Under the pieces are notes generated by a model. It did not search any database, was not told the origin of the DNA, and saw only the letters and a program-made list of their open reading frames with translations. This document shows, one piece after another, positions 14,811 through 23,190 of a DNA stretch of 25,432 nucleotides. The stretch's first letter is position 1. Every line of letters begins with the position of its first letter. The stretch is from positions 1 through 25,432 of the forward strand of contig DOLC01000072.1 in the NCBI GenBank assembly GCA_003509545.1, in the 5' to 3' direction. This stretch comes from Peptococcaceae bacterium. GTDB taxonomy: Bacteria; Bacillota; DSM-521; Neomoorellales; Neomoorellaceae. The translations under genes and the position numbers were made by a program.

Positions 14811-16346
14811 CTAGTGCCGGAAGTGGCGCACCCCCGTGAAGACCATGGCGAGACCGTGCTCGTCGGCGCAGGCTATAGAGTCTTGATCCCGGAGGGATCC
14901 CCCGGGCTGGATTATCGCCGTGATGCCGGCCCGGGCGGCGGCCTCCACCGTGTCGGGAAAGGGGAAGAAAGCATCCGAAGCCATAACCGCCCCCCGAGCC
15001 CTTTCTCCCGCCTGCTTCAAGGCCAGGCAGGCCGCCCCCACCCTGTTCATCTGGCCGGCCCCGATGCCGAGGGTGATGCCCTTTCTGGCCACTACAATGG
15101 CATTGGATTTCACATGCTTAACTACCTTCCAGGCGAAAAGGAGGTCCTCCAGCTCATCGGGATCCGGCCGGCGCCTGGTCACCACCTTGAGGTCTTCCCC
15201 TCCTACTTCCCGGAGATCAGGCTCCTGCACGAGAAAGCCGCCGCTTATGGGCCGGACCTGATAAAGGCCGCCTCCCTGCCCCTCGCCCGCCGCCACCAGG
15301 CGCATGTTGGGCTTAGAACGCAGGATCTCCAGGGCCTCCGGGGTGAAAAGGGGAGCCACCACCGCTTCCAGGAAAATCTTGACCAGCTCTTCGGCCATCT
15401 CTCGGTCCACCGGACGGTTGGAACCCACTATGCCGCCGAAGGCCGAAACGGGATCCGCTTCGTAGGCCCGGCGGTAGGCCTCTGCCGGCGTAGCCCCCTT
15501 CGCCGCCCCGCAAGGGTTGGTGTGCTTAATAATGGCCACCACCGGCTCCTTGAACTCCCTTACCAGGTTCCAGGCGGCATCCAGGTCCATTATGTTGTTG
15601 TAGGAAAGCTCCTTCCCCTGAAGCTGGCGGCCGCCGACCAGGCTGCCGGCCGGTACCCGGGGCAACCGATAAAGGGCTGCGGCCTGGTGGGGATTTTCGC
15701 CGTAGCGCAGGTCCTGGACCTTAAACCCCACCAAGAAAAAGGCGGGCGGGAAGGTTTCCTTGCCGTAGGCTTGGCCCTGGAAGTAATGGGCGATGGCCGC
15801 ATCGTAGGCCGCCGTGTGGGCGAAGGCCTCGGCCGCCAGCTTCCTCCGGGTGGCCGGGTCCACATCGCCGTTCTCGCGCAGGCAGGCCAGGACCTCGGGA
15901 TAACGCTCGGGGTTCACGATCACCGTAACGTATTCGTGATTCTTGGCCGCCGCCCGCACCATGGCCGGCCCGCCTATATCGATATTTTCAACGGCCTCCT
16001 CCACAGTACATTTCGGCCGGGAAACGGCTGCCTGGAAGGGATAAAGGTTCACCGCTACCAGATCTATGGGTTTTATTCCCAGCCTGTCCAGTTGTTCCAA
16101 GTGCTCGGGCGTGCGCTTGGCCAATATACCGCCGTGGACCATGGGGTGCAGGGTCTTAACCCTGCCTTCCAGGATACCGGGAAAACCCGTCACGTCCTGG
16201 ACGAGGGTGACTGGCACTCCGCCTTCCTGGAGCACCTGGGCCGTGCCCCCCGTGGATATTATCTCCCACCCCAGCTCTACCAGGCCCCTGGCAAAGTCCA
16301 CCAGGCCCCTCTTGTCCCAGACACTGAGCAAGGCTCTCCGTACCAA
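14811..16346 (-). CDS. purH: Bifunctional AICAR transformylase/IMP cyclohydrolase
   Basis: PurH carries out the last two steps to IMP: formyl transfer from 10-formyl-THF to AICAR, then ring closure. The 511-residue protein has the N-terminal cyclohydrolase domain (about 1-195: LLSVWDKRGLVDFARGL, STGGTA at 31-36, DVTGFPGILEGRVKTLHP at 51-68) and the C-terminal transformylase domain (about 200-511), with the catalytic K-H pair in AIIKHTNPCG (K274, H275), SNAIVVARKGITLGIGAGQM and QPGGSLRDQDSI. The start is TTG at 16346, strongly supported by AAAGGAGG 8 nt upstream. It follows purN by 31 nt. A long open frame on the other strand across it is a by-product of GC-rich codon use. Confidence 0.97.
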   Translation of the reverse strand: MVRRALLSVWDKRGLVDFARGLVELGWEIISTGGTAQVLQEGGVPVTLVQDVTGFPGILEGRVKTLHPMVHGGILAKRTPEHLEQLDRLGIKPIDLVAVNLYPFQAAVSRPKCTVEEAVENIDIGGPAMVRAAAKNHEYVTVIVNPERYPEVLACLRENGDVDPATRRKLAAEAFAHTAAYDAAIAHYFQGQAYGKETFPPAFFLVGFKVQDLRYGENPHQAAALYRLPRVPAGSLVGGRQLQGKELSYNNIMDLDAAWNLVREFKEPVVAIIKHTNPCGAAKGATPAEAYRRAYEADPVSAFGGIVGSNRPVDREMAEELVKIFLEAVVAPLFTPEALEILRSKPNMRLVAAGEGQGGGLYQVRPISGGFLVQEPDLREVGGEDLKVVTRRRPDPDELEDLLFAWKVVKHVKSNAIVVARKGITLGIGAGQMNRVGAACLALKQAGERARGAVMASDAFFPFPDTVEAAARAGITAIIQPGGSLRDQDSIACADEHGLAMVFTGVRHFRH

Positions 16347-16377
16347 GTTCGCTTCCTCCTTTAGGTAATCGGCAAAG

Positions 16378-16986
16378 CTATTTCTGTATGTACACCCGGC
16401 GCCCCCGGACGCGAACGCGTCCCTGGGCTATCCAGCGTATAACCTCCGGCAAGAGCCGGTGTTCCTGCTCCAGGATGCGTTCGGCCAGGGTTTCGGGGGT
16501 GTCGTCATCCTCTACAGCAACGGCCGCCTGGGCGATGATAGGGCCGGTATCCACCCCTGCATCCACAAAGTGGACGGTACAGCCGGTGATTTTCACTCCG
16601 TATTCCCAGGCCTGCTTCTGGGCTCCCAGACCGGGAAAGGCCGGCAAAAGGGCAGGATGGATGTTGATCACCTGGAGGGGAAACTGTTCCAGAAAGGCCT
16701 GGCTTAAGATCCGCATGTAGCCCGCCAGGACCACCAGCTCAACCCCCGCTGCTTTAAGCCGGGCCGCCAGGGCCAAATCGTAGCTAACCCTGTCGGGAAA
16801 GGCCTTGGGGTCCAGGAATTCAGCCGGGACGCCGTGTTCCGCTGCAATTCTGAGGGCCCGGGCCTCCTTTTTGTCACTTATCACCATCTTGAGCTCCACC
16901 GGAAGTTCCCCGGCCTCCCAGGCCCGCAGGATGGCCTCCAGGTTGCTGCCCCGGCCCGAAGCAAGTACTCCTATAGGTAGGCCCAT
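16378..16986 (-). CDS. purN: Phosphoribosylglycinamide formyltransferase (GART)
   Basis: PurN moves a formyl group from 10-formyl-THF to GAR, the third step of the pathway. The 202-residue protein has normal length. It shows the N-terminal IGVLASGRGSNLEAIL and the active-site residues N108 and H110 in VINIHPALLPAFPG, with D146 in HFVDAGVDTGPIIAQ. The start is ATG at 16986 behind GGGGGAG; a longer open frame up to 17175 runs into mobile element copy 3 and is not real. This gene is separated from purM by 463 nt, the only wide gap of the operon, caused mostly by that element. Confidence 0.96.
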   Translation of the reverse strand: MGLPIGVLASGRGSNLEAILRAWEAGELPVELKMVISDKKEARALRIAAEHGVPAEFLDPKAFPDRVSYDLALAARLKAAGVELVVLAGYMRILSQAFLEQFPLQVINIHPALLPAFPGLGAQKQAWEYGVKITGCTVHFVDAGVDTGPIIAQAAVAVEDDDTPETLAERILEQEHRLLPEVIRWIAQGRVRVRGRRVYIQK

Positions 16987-17126
16987 GCCTCTCTCCCCCG
17001 CTATTAATCTTGCCTCCACCGTGGACCGGCCGAAAGGCCTTCCCCACTTCCGGGAAGGATTCCCCCGCTGCGCCTTCCCTTTACTTGCCACCCGGCGGCG
17101 CCTCCTCCGTCCCGCCACCTCGGACC
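16987..17126. other. purN leader between element copy 3 and purN
   Basis: These 140 nt between the element and purN hold the purN ribosome binding site and a small hairpin (GGCCTTTCGGCC on the minus strand, near 17030-17041). No gene is seen. The last 8 bases (17119-17126, CTCGGACC) are the left target duplicate of element copy 3. Without the element, purM and purN would lie about 180 nt apart, still the largest gap of the operon, so a local promoter or attenuator here is possible but not visible. Confidence 0.5.
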
Positions 17127-17408
17127 CTGGCGCATCCCCAGTTTTGATTCCGGCCTGCTTGGCTTCCGCTCGCAAAGGCCTCCCTCGCGGGCAGGACTTT
17201 TGCTTGGCTTAAAGGCTTAAGGCAGGCTTCCCGGCAGAATTTAAGCATCCTGCCTCAGTTCCCGGCCGCAGGCCTCTCAAAGGCCTCGGGCCAAGCTTTA
17301 AGCCCTTCGCCAAGCTTAAAGCCTGGGCTGGCCGCGAAGGCTTGCTCGCTCTATCTCAAGCCCAAGCAGGCCTGACCTGCAAAAACTGGGGATAACTCAG
17401 CTCGGACC
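17119..17408. repeat. 8-bp target-site duplicates around element copy 3
   Basis: CTCGGACC occurs at 17119-17126, touching the left end of the element, and at 17401-17408, touching its right end. The next base is C on both sides, so the duplicate could be read as 9 bp. This is shorter than the 10 bp around copy 2, which may reflect decay of an older insertion. Confidence 0.75.
17127..17400 (+). mobile_element. Foldback/MITE-like element, copy 3 (complete, 274 bp) in the purine operon
   Basis: It has the same architecture as the 8371-8636 element but in reverse orientation and clearly diverged. The left end is CTGGCGCATCCCCAG, where the usual CTGA has become CTGG; the right end is CTGGGGATAACTCAG. 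Shared inner blocks include GGCAGGCTTCCCGGCA, GCATCCTGCCTCAGTT and GCAGGCCTG. The apical hairpin is at the same place but with other bases (AGGCCT-CTCAA-AGGCCT, 17270-17286). Flanking 8-bp direct repeats support insertion. It lies between purM and purN and would be transcribed as a long hairpin within the pur message. It has no coding capacity. Confidence 0.88.
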
Positions 17409-17449
17409 CCCTTGCCTCGCCGGACCCGGGTTGGGAAGGGGAGGGGTAC

Positions 17450-18502
17450 CTATCTGTCCTCCAGAGGCGGGACGAACTCCACTTCCCCGGTTCCTTCCAC
17501 CACGTCACCTACCAGGTAAGGGGCCTCTCCGGCGGCCCGCAGGCGGGCCAGGACAGTGGGGAGTTGCGCCCTTTCCACCACCGCCAGCATTCCCAAGCCC
17601 ATATTGAAGGTGCGGTACATCTCGAGGTCAGAAATGCCCCCGGCTTCCTGGATCAAATTGAAGATGGGCGGGACCGGCCATTCTCCCCGGTAAAGGCGCA
17701 GGGCCACCCCCGGGGGGAGAATGCGCGGCGGGTTCTCCACCAGGCCTCCCCCCGTAATGTGGACCAGGCCCTTTATGAGCCCTTCCCGGATCAAGGGCAG
17801 CAGGGCCCTTACGTAAATGCGGGTGGGCCTCAACATTTCCTCCCCTAAAGGGGATCCCAGCACCGATATTTCCCGATGCAGGGAGAAACCGGCCTCCTCC
17901 AGGAGTACCCGGCGGGCCAGGGAAAAGCCGTTGGAGTGGAGCCCGGAGGAGGCCAGACCCACTACGGCCTGTCCCGGCCGCACGGCCGTACCGTCCAGGA
18001 GATCCTCCCTTTCCACCACCCCAACGGCAAATCCCGCCAGGTCGTATTCGCCCGGGGCATAAAAGCCGGGCATCTCCGCCGTTTCTCCTCCCAGGAGGGC
18101 GCACCCGGCCAGCCGGCAGCCCGCGGCAACGCCTTCAACGACGGCGGCCGCCTTTTCCGGCTCCAGCCTGCCCACCGCCAGGTAGTCGAGGAAAAAGAGG
18201 GGTTCCGCGCCGTGGACCAGGATGTCGTTCACGCACATGGCCACTACATCCTGCCCCACGGTGTGATGGCGGTCCAGCAGGAAGGCGATTTTCAGCTTGG
18301 TGCCCACTCCGTCGGCCCCGGCCACCAGCACCGGCTCCCGGTACCTACCCGTAAGGGCGAAAAGGCCTCCGAAGCCCCCGATATCCCCCAAGACCTCCGG
18401 CCGCCATGTGCTACGCACGTGCTCCCGCATCAATTCCACCGCGCGGCTGCCGGCGGCTATGTCTACTCCCGCCGCCGCATAGGTCCAGTTCCGCCTCCTC
18501 AC
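17450..18502 (-). CDS. purM: Phosphoribosylformylglycinamidine cyclo-ligase (AIR synthetase)
   Basis: PurM closes the imidazole ring of FGAM with ATP to give AIR, the fifth step. The 350-residue protein is of normal length and belongs to the PurM/PurL ATPase superfamily. Signatures are TYAAAGVDIAAGSRAVELM at the start, ADGVGTKLKIAF near 70-80, CVNDILVHGAEPLFFLDYLA, and ITGGGLVENPPRILPPGVA near 250-270. The start is taken as GTG at 18502, 8 nt after GAGGAGG; a TTG at 18523 would add seven residues but has a poor site. It lies 34 nt after purF. Downstream of it sits mobile element copy 3. Confidence 0.96.
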   Translation of the reverse strand: MRRRNWTYAAAGVDIAAGSRAVELMREHVRSTWRPEVLGDIGGFGGLFALTGRYREPVLVAGADGVGTKLKIAFLLDRHHTVGQDVVAMCVNDILVHGAEPLFFLDYLAVGRLEPEKAAAVVEGVAAGCRLAGCALLGGETAEMPGFYAPGEYDLAGFAVGVVEREDLLDGTAVRPGQAVVGLASSGLHSNGFSLARRVLLEEAGFSLHREISVLGSPLGEEMLRPTRIYVRALLPLIREGLIKGLVHITGGGLVENPPRILPPGVALRLYRGEWPVPPIFNLIQEAGGISDLEMYRTFNMGLGMLAVVERAQLPTVLARLRAAGEAPYLVGDVVEGTGEVEFVPPLEDR

Positions 18503-18536
18503 CGCCCTGGCCTCCTCGTGCAAATATTGCAGCGCC

Positions 18537-19964
18537 TTATCCCGGCTCCAAACCTTCGACCAAGTAACACCCCTCGAGGGGCACGGGATAGCAACCGGTA
18601 AAACAGGCCGTGCAGTAATGGTCTCTACGGGAGCCGAAGGCGCCCAAGAGGCCTTCCAGGCTCAGGTAATACAGGGTGTCGCACCCTACGTAGCGCCTTA
18701 CTTTTTCCACCGGCCACCGGGCCGCAATCAGTTCTCCGCAGGTGCTGGTGTCGATGCCGTAATAACAGGGGTGAAGGACCGGAGGAGAAGCGATTAGCAG
18801 GTGGACCTCCCTGGCTCCTGCTTCCCGCAGCATCTGGATGATGTGCCGGCCGGTGGTACCCCTTACGAGGGAATCATCGATGATTATCACCCGCTTGCCC
18901 TGAAGGAGGGAGCGGATGGGATTGAGCTTTAAGCGCACCCCCAGCTCGCGCCTTTCCTGAGTGGGCTGGATGAAGGTGCGACCCACGTAGCGATTTTTGA
19001 TTAAGCCTTCCACCAGGGGCAACCCTGCTGCTTCGGCATATCCCGCGGCCGCCGCCACTCCCGAATCGGGTACCGGAACGACTAGGTCGGCGTCCACCGC
19101 ACTTTCGGCCGCCAGGCGCCGTCCCAGTTCCCTTCTTACGGCGTAGACGTTCAGCCCCTGGAGGGTGCTGTCCGGCCGGGCAAAATAGATAAACTCGAAA
19201 ATGCAGTGGGCCGGACGGTCCGCCCGGGCACCCTGCAGGGAGGAAATACCATGTTCATCAATAATTATAATTTCCCCCGGCTCCACTTCCCGTATTAACT
19301 CCGCCCCCAGGACGTCCAGGGCGCAGGACTCCGAGGCCACGACGACCGAGGCGCCCAGCCGGCCCAAACACAGGGGCCTAATACCATGGGGATCCCGTAC
19401 GGCAAAAAGTTGTTTCTCCGTCATTATGGCCAGGCTGTAAGCCCCCTTTATTTGAGCCATACACTCCTTTATGGCTTCCGGTAGGGAAGGATGCCGGTAA
19501 CGGGCCAGCAGGTTCAAAATAATTTCACTGTCGGTGGTGGTCTGGAAAACCGAACCCTCAGCACTCAATCTGCGGCGCAGGGAAGAGGTGTTCACGAGGT
19601 TGCCGTTGTGGGCCACCGCCAGCATTCCCTTTCCAGTGCTGGCCACCAGGGGCTGGGCGTTGGCCAGGGAGGTGGAGCCGGTGGTGGAGTAACGCACGTG
19701 GCCGATGGCCACCTCTCCCTTTAAGGTCCGGAAGTGTTCGGGGTGAAAGACCTCCGCCACCAGGCCCAACCCTTTATGCACCTCTATCCCGTTCCCGCAG
19801 CTTACGGCCATACCGGCGCTCTCCTGTCCCCGGTGCTGCAGGGCGAAAAGCCCGTAATAGGTGAGACGGGCCACCTCGGCTCCCGCACCGTAAATGCCGA
19901 AGACCCCGCATTCTTCCCGGAATTTATCTAACCCTCCAAGAAGGCGGCCAGGCTCCCCCGCCAT
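18537..19964 (-). CDS. purF: Amidophosphoribosyltransferase, iron-sulfur type
   Basis: PurF makes phosphoribosylamine from PRPP and glutamine, the committed step and usual point of feedback control. The 475-residue protein has an N-terminal glutaminase domain whose catalytic Cys19 (CGVFGIYG) must be freed by removing an 18-residue propeptide, and a C-terminal transferase domain with the PRPP motif VIIIDDSLVRGTT at 359-371. Cysteines C254, C400, C451 and C454 match the four [4Fe-4S] ligands of the Bacillus enzyme, suggesting the oxygen-sensitive cluster type. The only usable in-frame start before Cys19 is ATG at 19964, which overlaps purL by 37 nt, so translation is probably coupled. Confidence 0.97.
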   Translation of the reverse strand: MAGEPGRLLGGLDKFREECGVFGIYGAGAEVARLTYYGLFALQHRGQESAGMAVSCGNGIEVHKGLGLVAEVFHPEHFRTLKGEVAIGHVRYSTTGSTSLANAQPLVASTGKGMLAVAHNGNLVNTSSLRRRLSAEGSVFQTTTDSEIILNLLARYRHPSLPEAIKECMAQIKGAYSLAIMTEKQLFAVRDPHGIRPLCLGRLGASVVVASESCALDVLGAELIREVEPGEIIIIDEHGISSLQGARADRPAHCIFEFIYFARPDSTLQGLNVYAVRRELGRRLAAESAVDADLVVPVPDSGVAAAAGYAEAAGLPLVEGLIKNRYVGRTFIQPTQERRELGVRLKLNPIRSLLQGKRVIIIDDSLVRGTTGRHIIQMLREAGAREVHLLIASPPVLHPCYYGIDTSTCGELIAARWPVEKVRRYVGCDTLYYLSLEGLLGAFGSRRDHYCTACFTGCYPVPLEGCYLVEGLEPG

Positions 19965-22129
19965 GCTCCTTCCATCTCCTCTAAGGTAAGGTTTACGACC
20001 GTGGCGGCTCCTACCATGATCTCCAGGGCCCGCCCCCCGCAGGAGCCCAGCACCTTAAAGGGCACCTGACGCGCCCGGGCCAAAGCCTCTAACGCCGCCA
20101 AATTCTCCGGCGGCGCGCTCACGATAACCCGCGACTGGCTTTCCGAAAAAAGGAGGCTGTCGACCCGCCCTGCTTCTTCTAAGTGGAACCGCGCCCCCAT
20201 GCGGCCCAGGATGCACATCTCCGCCAAGGCCACGGCCAGGCCCCCGTCTGAGCAGTCGTGGGCTGCTTCTACCAGACCCCGGGCGATGGCCTCCCGTACC
20301 GTTTCCTGGACGGCCGCTTCCCGGTCCAGATCCAGCCGGGGCGGCCGGCCGGCCACCACACCGTGGATTAAAGCCAGGTACTCGCTTCCTCCCAACTCGT
20401 CCAGGGTTTCCCCCAGGAGCAGCACCACATGGCCTTCGGCCTTAAAGCCGGGGGTGCACCGGGCCTTGATGTTTTCCAGCAGACCCACCATTCCTACCAC
20501 CGGCGTAGGGTATATGTCCTTCCCCCCGGTTTCATTGTAAAAGCTGACGTTGCCCCCAACTACCGGAATGTTGAGGCGCCTACAGGCCCGGCTCATCCCG
20601 GCAATGCAGTGGTAAAACTGCCAGGCTACTTCGGGTTTTTCGGGGTTACCGAAATTCAAACAGTCCGTCAGGCCCAGGGGCCGGGCGCCTACACAGGAAA
20701 CATTGCGAGCCCCTTCGGCCACGGCAATGGCTCCCCCGGTTTCCGGATCCAGGTAACAGTAACGGGAATTACCGTCGGTAGATAGGGCCAAGCCCTTCCT
20801 GGTACCCTTAATGCGCAGCACGGCTGCGTCGGCTCCCGGTCCTACCACCGTGTCGGTGCGCACCATATAATCGTACTGCCGATATACCCATTCCTTAGCG
20901 GCAATATTAGGAGAAGACAGGAGCCGGAGGAGGATTTCCCCGGCGTCTGCCGGTTCCGGCAGGGCCGAGCAGTCATAGGCCTGCGCCTCCGCCAGATAGG
21001 CGGGAGGTTTGCGCCTGCCCACGTAAACCGGGCATTCCTTCGTAAGATACTCCGCGGGGACTTCGGCCACCACGCGGTCCCCCTCCCTGACCCGCAGTAC
21101 GCCGTCACCGATCACCCGCCCTATCACCGCGGCCTCCAGGCCCCAACGGGCGAAAATGGATTTTACCCGCTCTTCTTTACCCCTTTTGGGCACCAGGAGC
21201 ATCCTCTCCTGGGATTCCGACAACATAACTTCATAGGGCGTCATGGCCTCTTCCCGCCGCGGTACCAGGTCCACGTCGATCTCCATTCCCGTACCGGCCC
21301 GGGAAGCCATCTCGGCGGCGGAACTGGTCAACCCGGCGGCGCCCATATCTTGCATGCCCTCCAGCAGATCCTCCTTCACCACCTCCAGGCAGGCCTCAAT
21401 CAGAAGCTTTTCCCGGAAGGGGTCTCCTACCTGGACGGAGGGCCGGCGCTCCTCCGAGGCCTCATTCAACCCTTCCGAGGCAAAGGTAGCGCCGTGGATG
21501 CCGTCCCTGCCGGTGGGCGCACCTGCTACCATAACGGCATTCCCTATCCCCGCAGCCCGTCCCCGCTGGACCCGGCCGTGCTCAAGCAGGCCCACACACA
21601 TAACGTTAACCATGGGGTTGCCGGAGTAACAGGGAGCGAAGGCTACTTCCCCGCCCACGGTAGGAACCCCGATGCAATTGCCGTAAAAGGAAATGCCGCT
21701 CACCACTCCGCTCAAAAGGTAGCGGTTGCGGGGGTCGTCCGGGGGACCAAAACGCAAAGAATCCAGCAGGGCTATGGGGCGCGCACCCATGGCGAAGATG
21801 TCCCGCACAATACCCCCCACGCCGGTGGCCGCGCCTTGAAAGGGTTCGATGGCCGACGGGTGGTTATGGCTTTCCATTTTAAACACTACGGCCTGCCCGT
21901 CGCCGATGTCTATAACCCCCGCATTCTCTCCCGGGCCCTGTAGTACCCAGGGGGCCTCGGTAGGAAACATTTTTAAAAAGGAGCGCGAATGTTTATAGCC
22001 GCAGTGTTCGGACCACATGACGGCGAACATGCCCAGTTCCACGTAGTTGGGCTCCCGTCCCAGGAGGGTTTTAATGCGTTCGTATTCTTCGTCCGTAAGG
22101 CCCATCTGCCGCCAGACTGCTTCCTTCAT
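19928..22129 (-). CDS. purL: Phosphoribosylformylglycinamidine synthase subunit PurL (small type)
   Basis: PurL turns FGAR into FGAM using ATP and ammonia supplied by PurQ; PurS is needed to assemble the complex. At 733 residues it is the small type without the glutaminase domain, as in Bacillus and Thermotoga. It shows MWSEHCGYKHSR (catalytic His42), VVFKMESHNHPSAIEPFQGAA at about 90-115, and two PurM-like halves, the second with DSLRFG/NFGNPEKPEV-type segments and DCSDGGLAVALAEM near 590. The start is ATG at 22129, 6 nt after GGAGGAGAG; an open frame to 22249 runs over purQ and is not used. It lies 16 nt after purQ and overlaps purF. Confidence 0.97.
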   Translation of the reverse strand: MKEAVWRQMGLTDEEYERIKTLLGREPNYVELGMFAVMWSEHCGYKHSRSFLKMFPTEAPWVLQGPGENAGVIDIGDGQAVVFKMESHNHPSAIEPFQGAATGVGGIVRDIFAMGARPIALLDSLRFGPPDDPRNRYLLSGVVSGISFYGNCIGVPTVGGEVAFAPCYSGNPMVNVMCVGLLEHGRVQRGRAAGIGNAVMVAGAPTGRDGIHGATFASEGLNEASEERRPSVQVGDPFREKLLIEACLEVVKEDLLEGMQDMGAAGLTSSAAEMASRAGTGMEIDVDLVPRREEAMTPYEVMLSESQERMLLVPKRGKEERVKSIFARWGLEAAVIGRVIGDGVLRVREGDRVVAEVPAEYLTKECPVYVGRRKPPAYLAEAQAYDCSALPEPADAGEILLRLLSSPNIAAKEWVYRQYDYMVRTDTVVGPGADAAVLRIKGTRKGLALSTDGNSRYCYLDPETGGAIAVAEGARNVSCVGARPLGLTDCLNFGNPEKPEVAWQFYHCIAGMSRACRRLNIPVVGGNVSFYNETGGKDIYPTPVVGMVGLLENIKARCTPGFKAEGHVVLLLGETLDELGGSEYLALIHGVVAGRPPRLDLDREAAVQETVREAIARGLVEAAHDCSDGGLAVALAEMCILGRMGARFHLEEAGRVDSLLFSESQSRVIVSAPPENLAALEALARARQVPFKVLGSCGGRALEIMVGAATVVNLTLEEMEGAWRGSLAAFLEG

Positions 22130-22145
22130 GGGCTTCTCTCCTCCG

Positions 22146-22868
22146 TCAACAACTGTTAGACGACCTGCGCAAGCCCTGCACCGCCCACCAGTCCAAAAGG
22201 GAAGCCAAGAACTCCCGCCCGTCCGTGCCGCCCAGAAGCTCTTCCACACAGCGCTCCGGGTGGGGCATCAGGCCCAGGATGTTCCCTTCTTCGTTTATGA
22301 TTCCGGCAATATTGTCTACCGAACCATTGGGGTTGGCCTCCGGGGTTATCTTCCCCTCACGAGTGCAGTACCGGAAGACAATTTGGTTTTTCTCCTTCAA
22401 ACGCTCCAGGGTTGCGGGATCGACGTAGTAGTTCCCCTCGTTATGGGCAATAGGCATCCTTAAAACCTGCCCCCGGGCAAAACGGCCAGTGAAGGGAGTC
22501 CTATTGTTCTCCACCCTGAGGTAGACGTCCTGGCAGCGGAATTGGAGGCAGCGATTCCGCAACATGGCCCCTGGCAACAACCCCGCTTCCAAAAGAATCT
22601 GAAACCCGTTACAGATGCCCAGCACAATCCCCCCCCGGAGGGCAAATTCCTTTACCGCCGTCATGATAGGGGATAAACCGGCTAAGGCCCCGGGCCGCAA
22701 ATAATCGCCGTAAGAAAATCCCCCCGGCAGTATCAGGCAGTCGTAGCCGTCCACGCGGGTTTCGGCGTACCAAAGGTAGTCCACTGGCTGCCCGAGGACT
22801 TCCTTCAAGGCGTAATAAACATCCTGGTCGCAGTTGGAGCCGGGAAATACGATGACCCCAAACCTCAT
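22146..22868 (-). CDS. purQ: Phosphoribosylformylglycinamidine synthase glutaminase subunit PurQ
   Basis: PurQ is a class I (triad) glutamine amidotransferase that feeds ammonia to PurL. The 240-residue protein has the catalytic Cys86 in LGICNGFQIL and the His203-Glu205 pair in MPHPERCVEE. Its N-terminus is FGVIVFPGSNCDQD, and GGFSYGDYLRPGALA near 49-63 is the usual oxyanion-loop region. The start is ATG at 22868, 8 nt after AGAGGTGG; a GTG at 22880 would sit right on that site and is rejected. It lies 18 nt after purS. Confidence 0.96.
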   Translation of the reverse strand: MRFGVIVFPGSNCDQDVYYALKEVLGQPVDYLWYAETRVDGYDCLILPGGFSYGDYLRPGALAGLSPIMTAVKEFALRGGIVLGICNGFQILLEAGLLPGAMLRNRCLQFRCQDVYLRVENNRTPFTGRFARGQVLRMPIAHNEGNYYVDPATLERLKEKNQIVFRYCTREGKITPEANPNGSVDNIAGIINEEGNILGLMPHPERCVEELLGGTDGREFLASLLDWWAVQGLRRSSNSC

Positions 22869-22886
22869 CCTTTCGGCCACCTCTAT

Positions 22887-23189
22887 CTATATGGAATACG
22901 CTGAAGTATTTTCATGTTCCTCCTGGTGCCGCTGGGCGGCATGGATATCCACGCTGAAATCCTCCAGCACCGGATTAGCCAGCAGGCGCCGGCACATCTC
23001 CTCTACTTGGCGGCGAGCTTCTTCCTCATCCGGCGCCTCCAGGGCCACTTCCAGGTACTTACCCACCCGGACCTCCTTTACCCCTTGGTATCCAAGGGTC
23101 AACAGCCCCTGTTTAACCGCTTCGCCTTGGGGGTCCATGACGCCCTTCTTCAAGGTCACGTGGACCCGGACTAGGTAGAACTCGGACAC
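22887..23189 (-). CDS. purS: Phosphoribosylformylglycinamidine synthase subunit PurS
   Basis: PurS is the small structural subunit that links PurL and PurQ and helps pass ammonia between them. The 100-residue protein has the usual opening (FYLVRVHVTLKKGVMDPQGE) and core (GVKEVRVGKYLEVAL). The family is usually about 80-85 residues; here a polar tail (AAQRHQEEHENTSAYSI) extends the C-terminus. The GTG start lies one nt after the purC stop, so translation is coupled; its ribosome binding site would be within the end of purC. Confidence 0.93.
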   Translation of the reverse strand: MSEFYLVRVHVTLKKGVMDPQGEAVKQGLLTLGYQGVKEVRVGKYLEVALEAPDEEEARRQVEEMCRRLLANPVLEDFSVDIHAAQRHQEEHENTSAYSI

Positions 23190-23190
23190 T

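Noticed and set aside
14679..16364. A 561-codon open frame on the plus strand
   Set aside because: It lies antisense to purH and the start of purD, which are certain by their motifs; long antisense frames are common in GC-rich genes.
16987..17175. N-terminal extension of purN reaching into element copy 3
   Set aside because: PurN enzymes start directly with the IGVLASGRGSN segment, and the ATG at 16986 has its own GGGGGAG site.
22130..22249. N-terminal extension of purL into purQ
   Set aside because: The extension is a frame-shifted reading of the end of purQ; the ATG at 22129 has a strong ribosome binding site and gives the usual PurL start.
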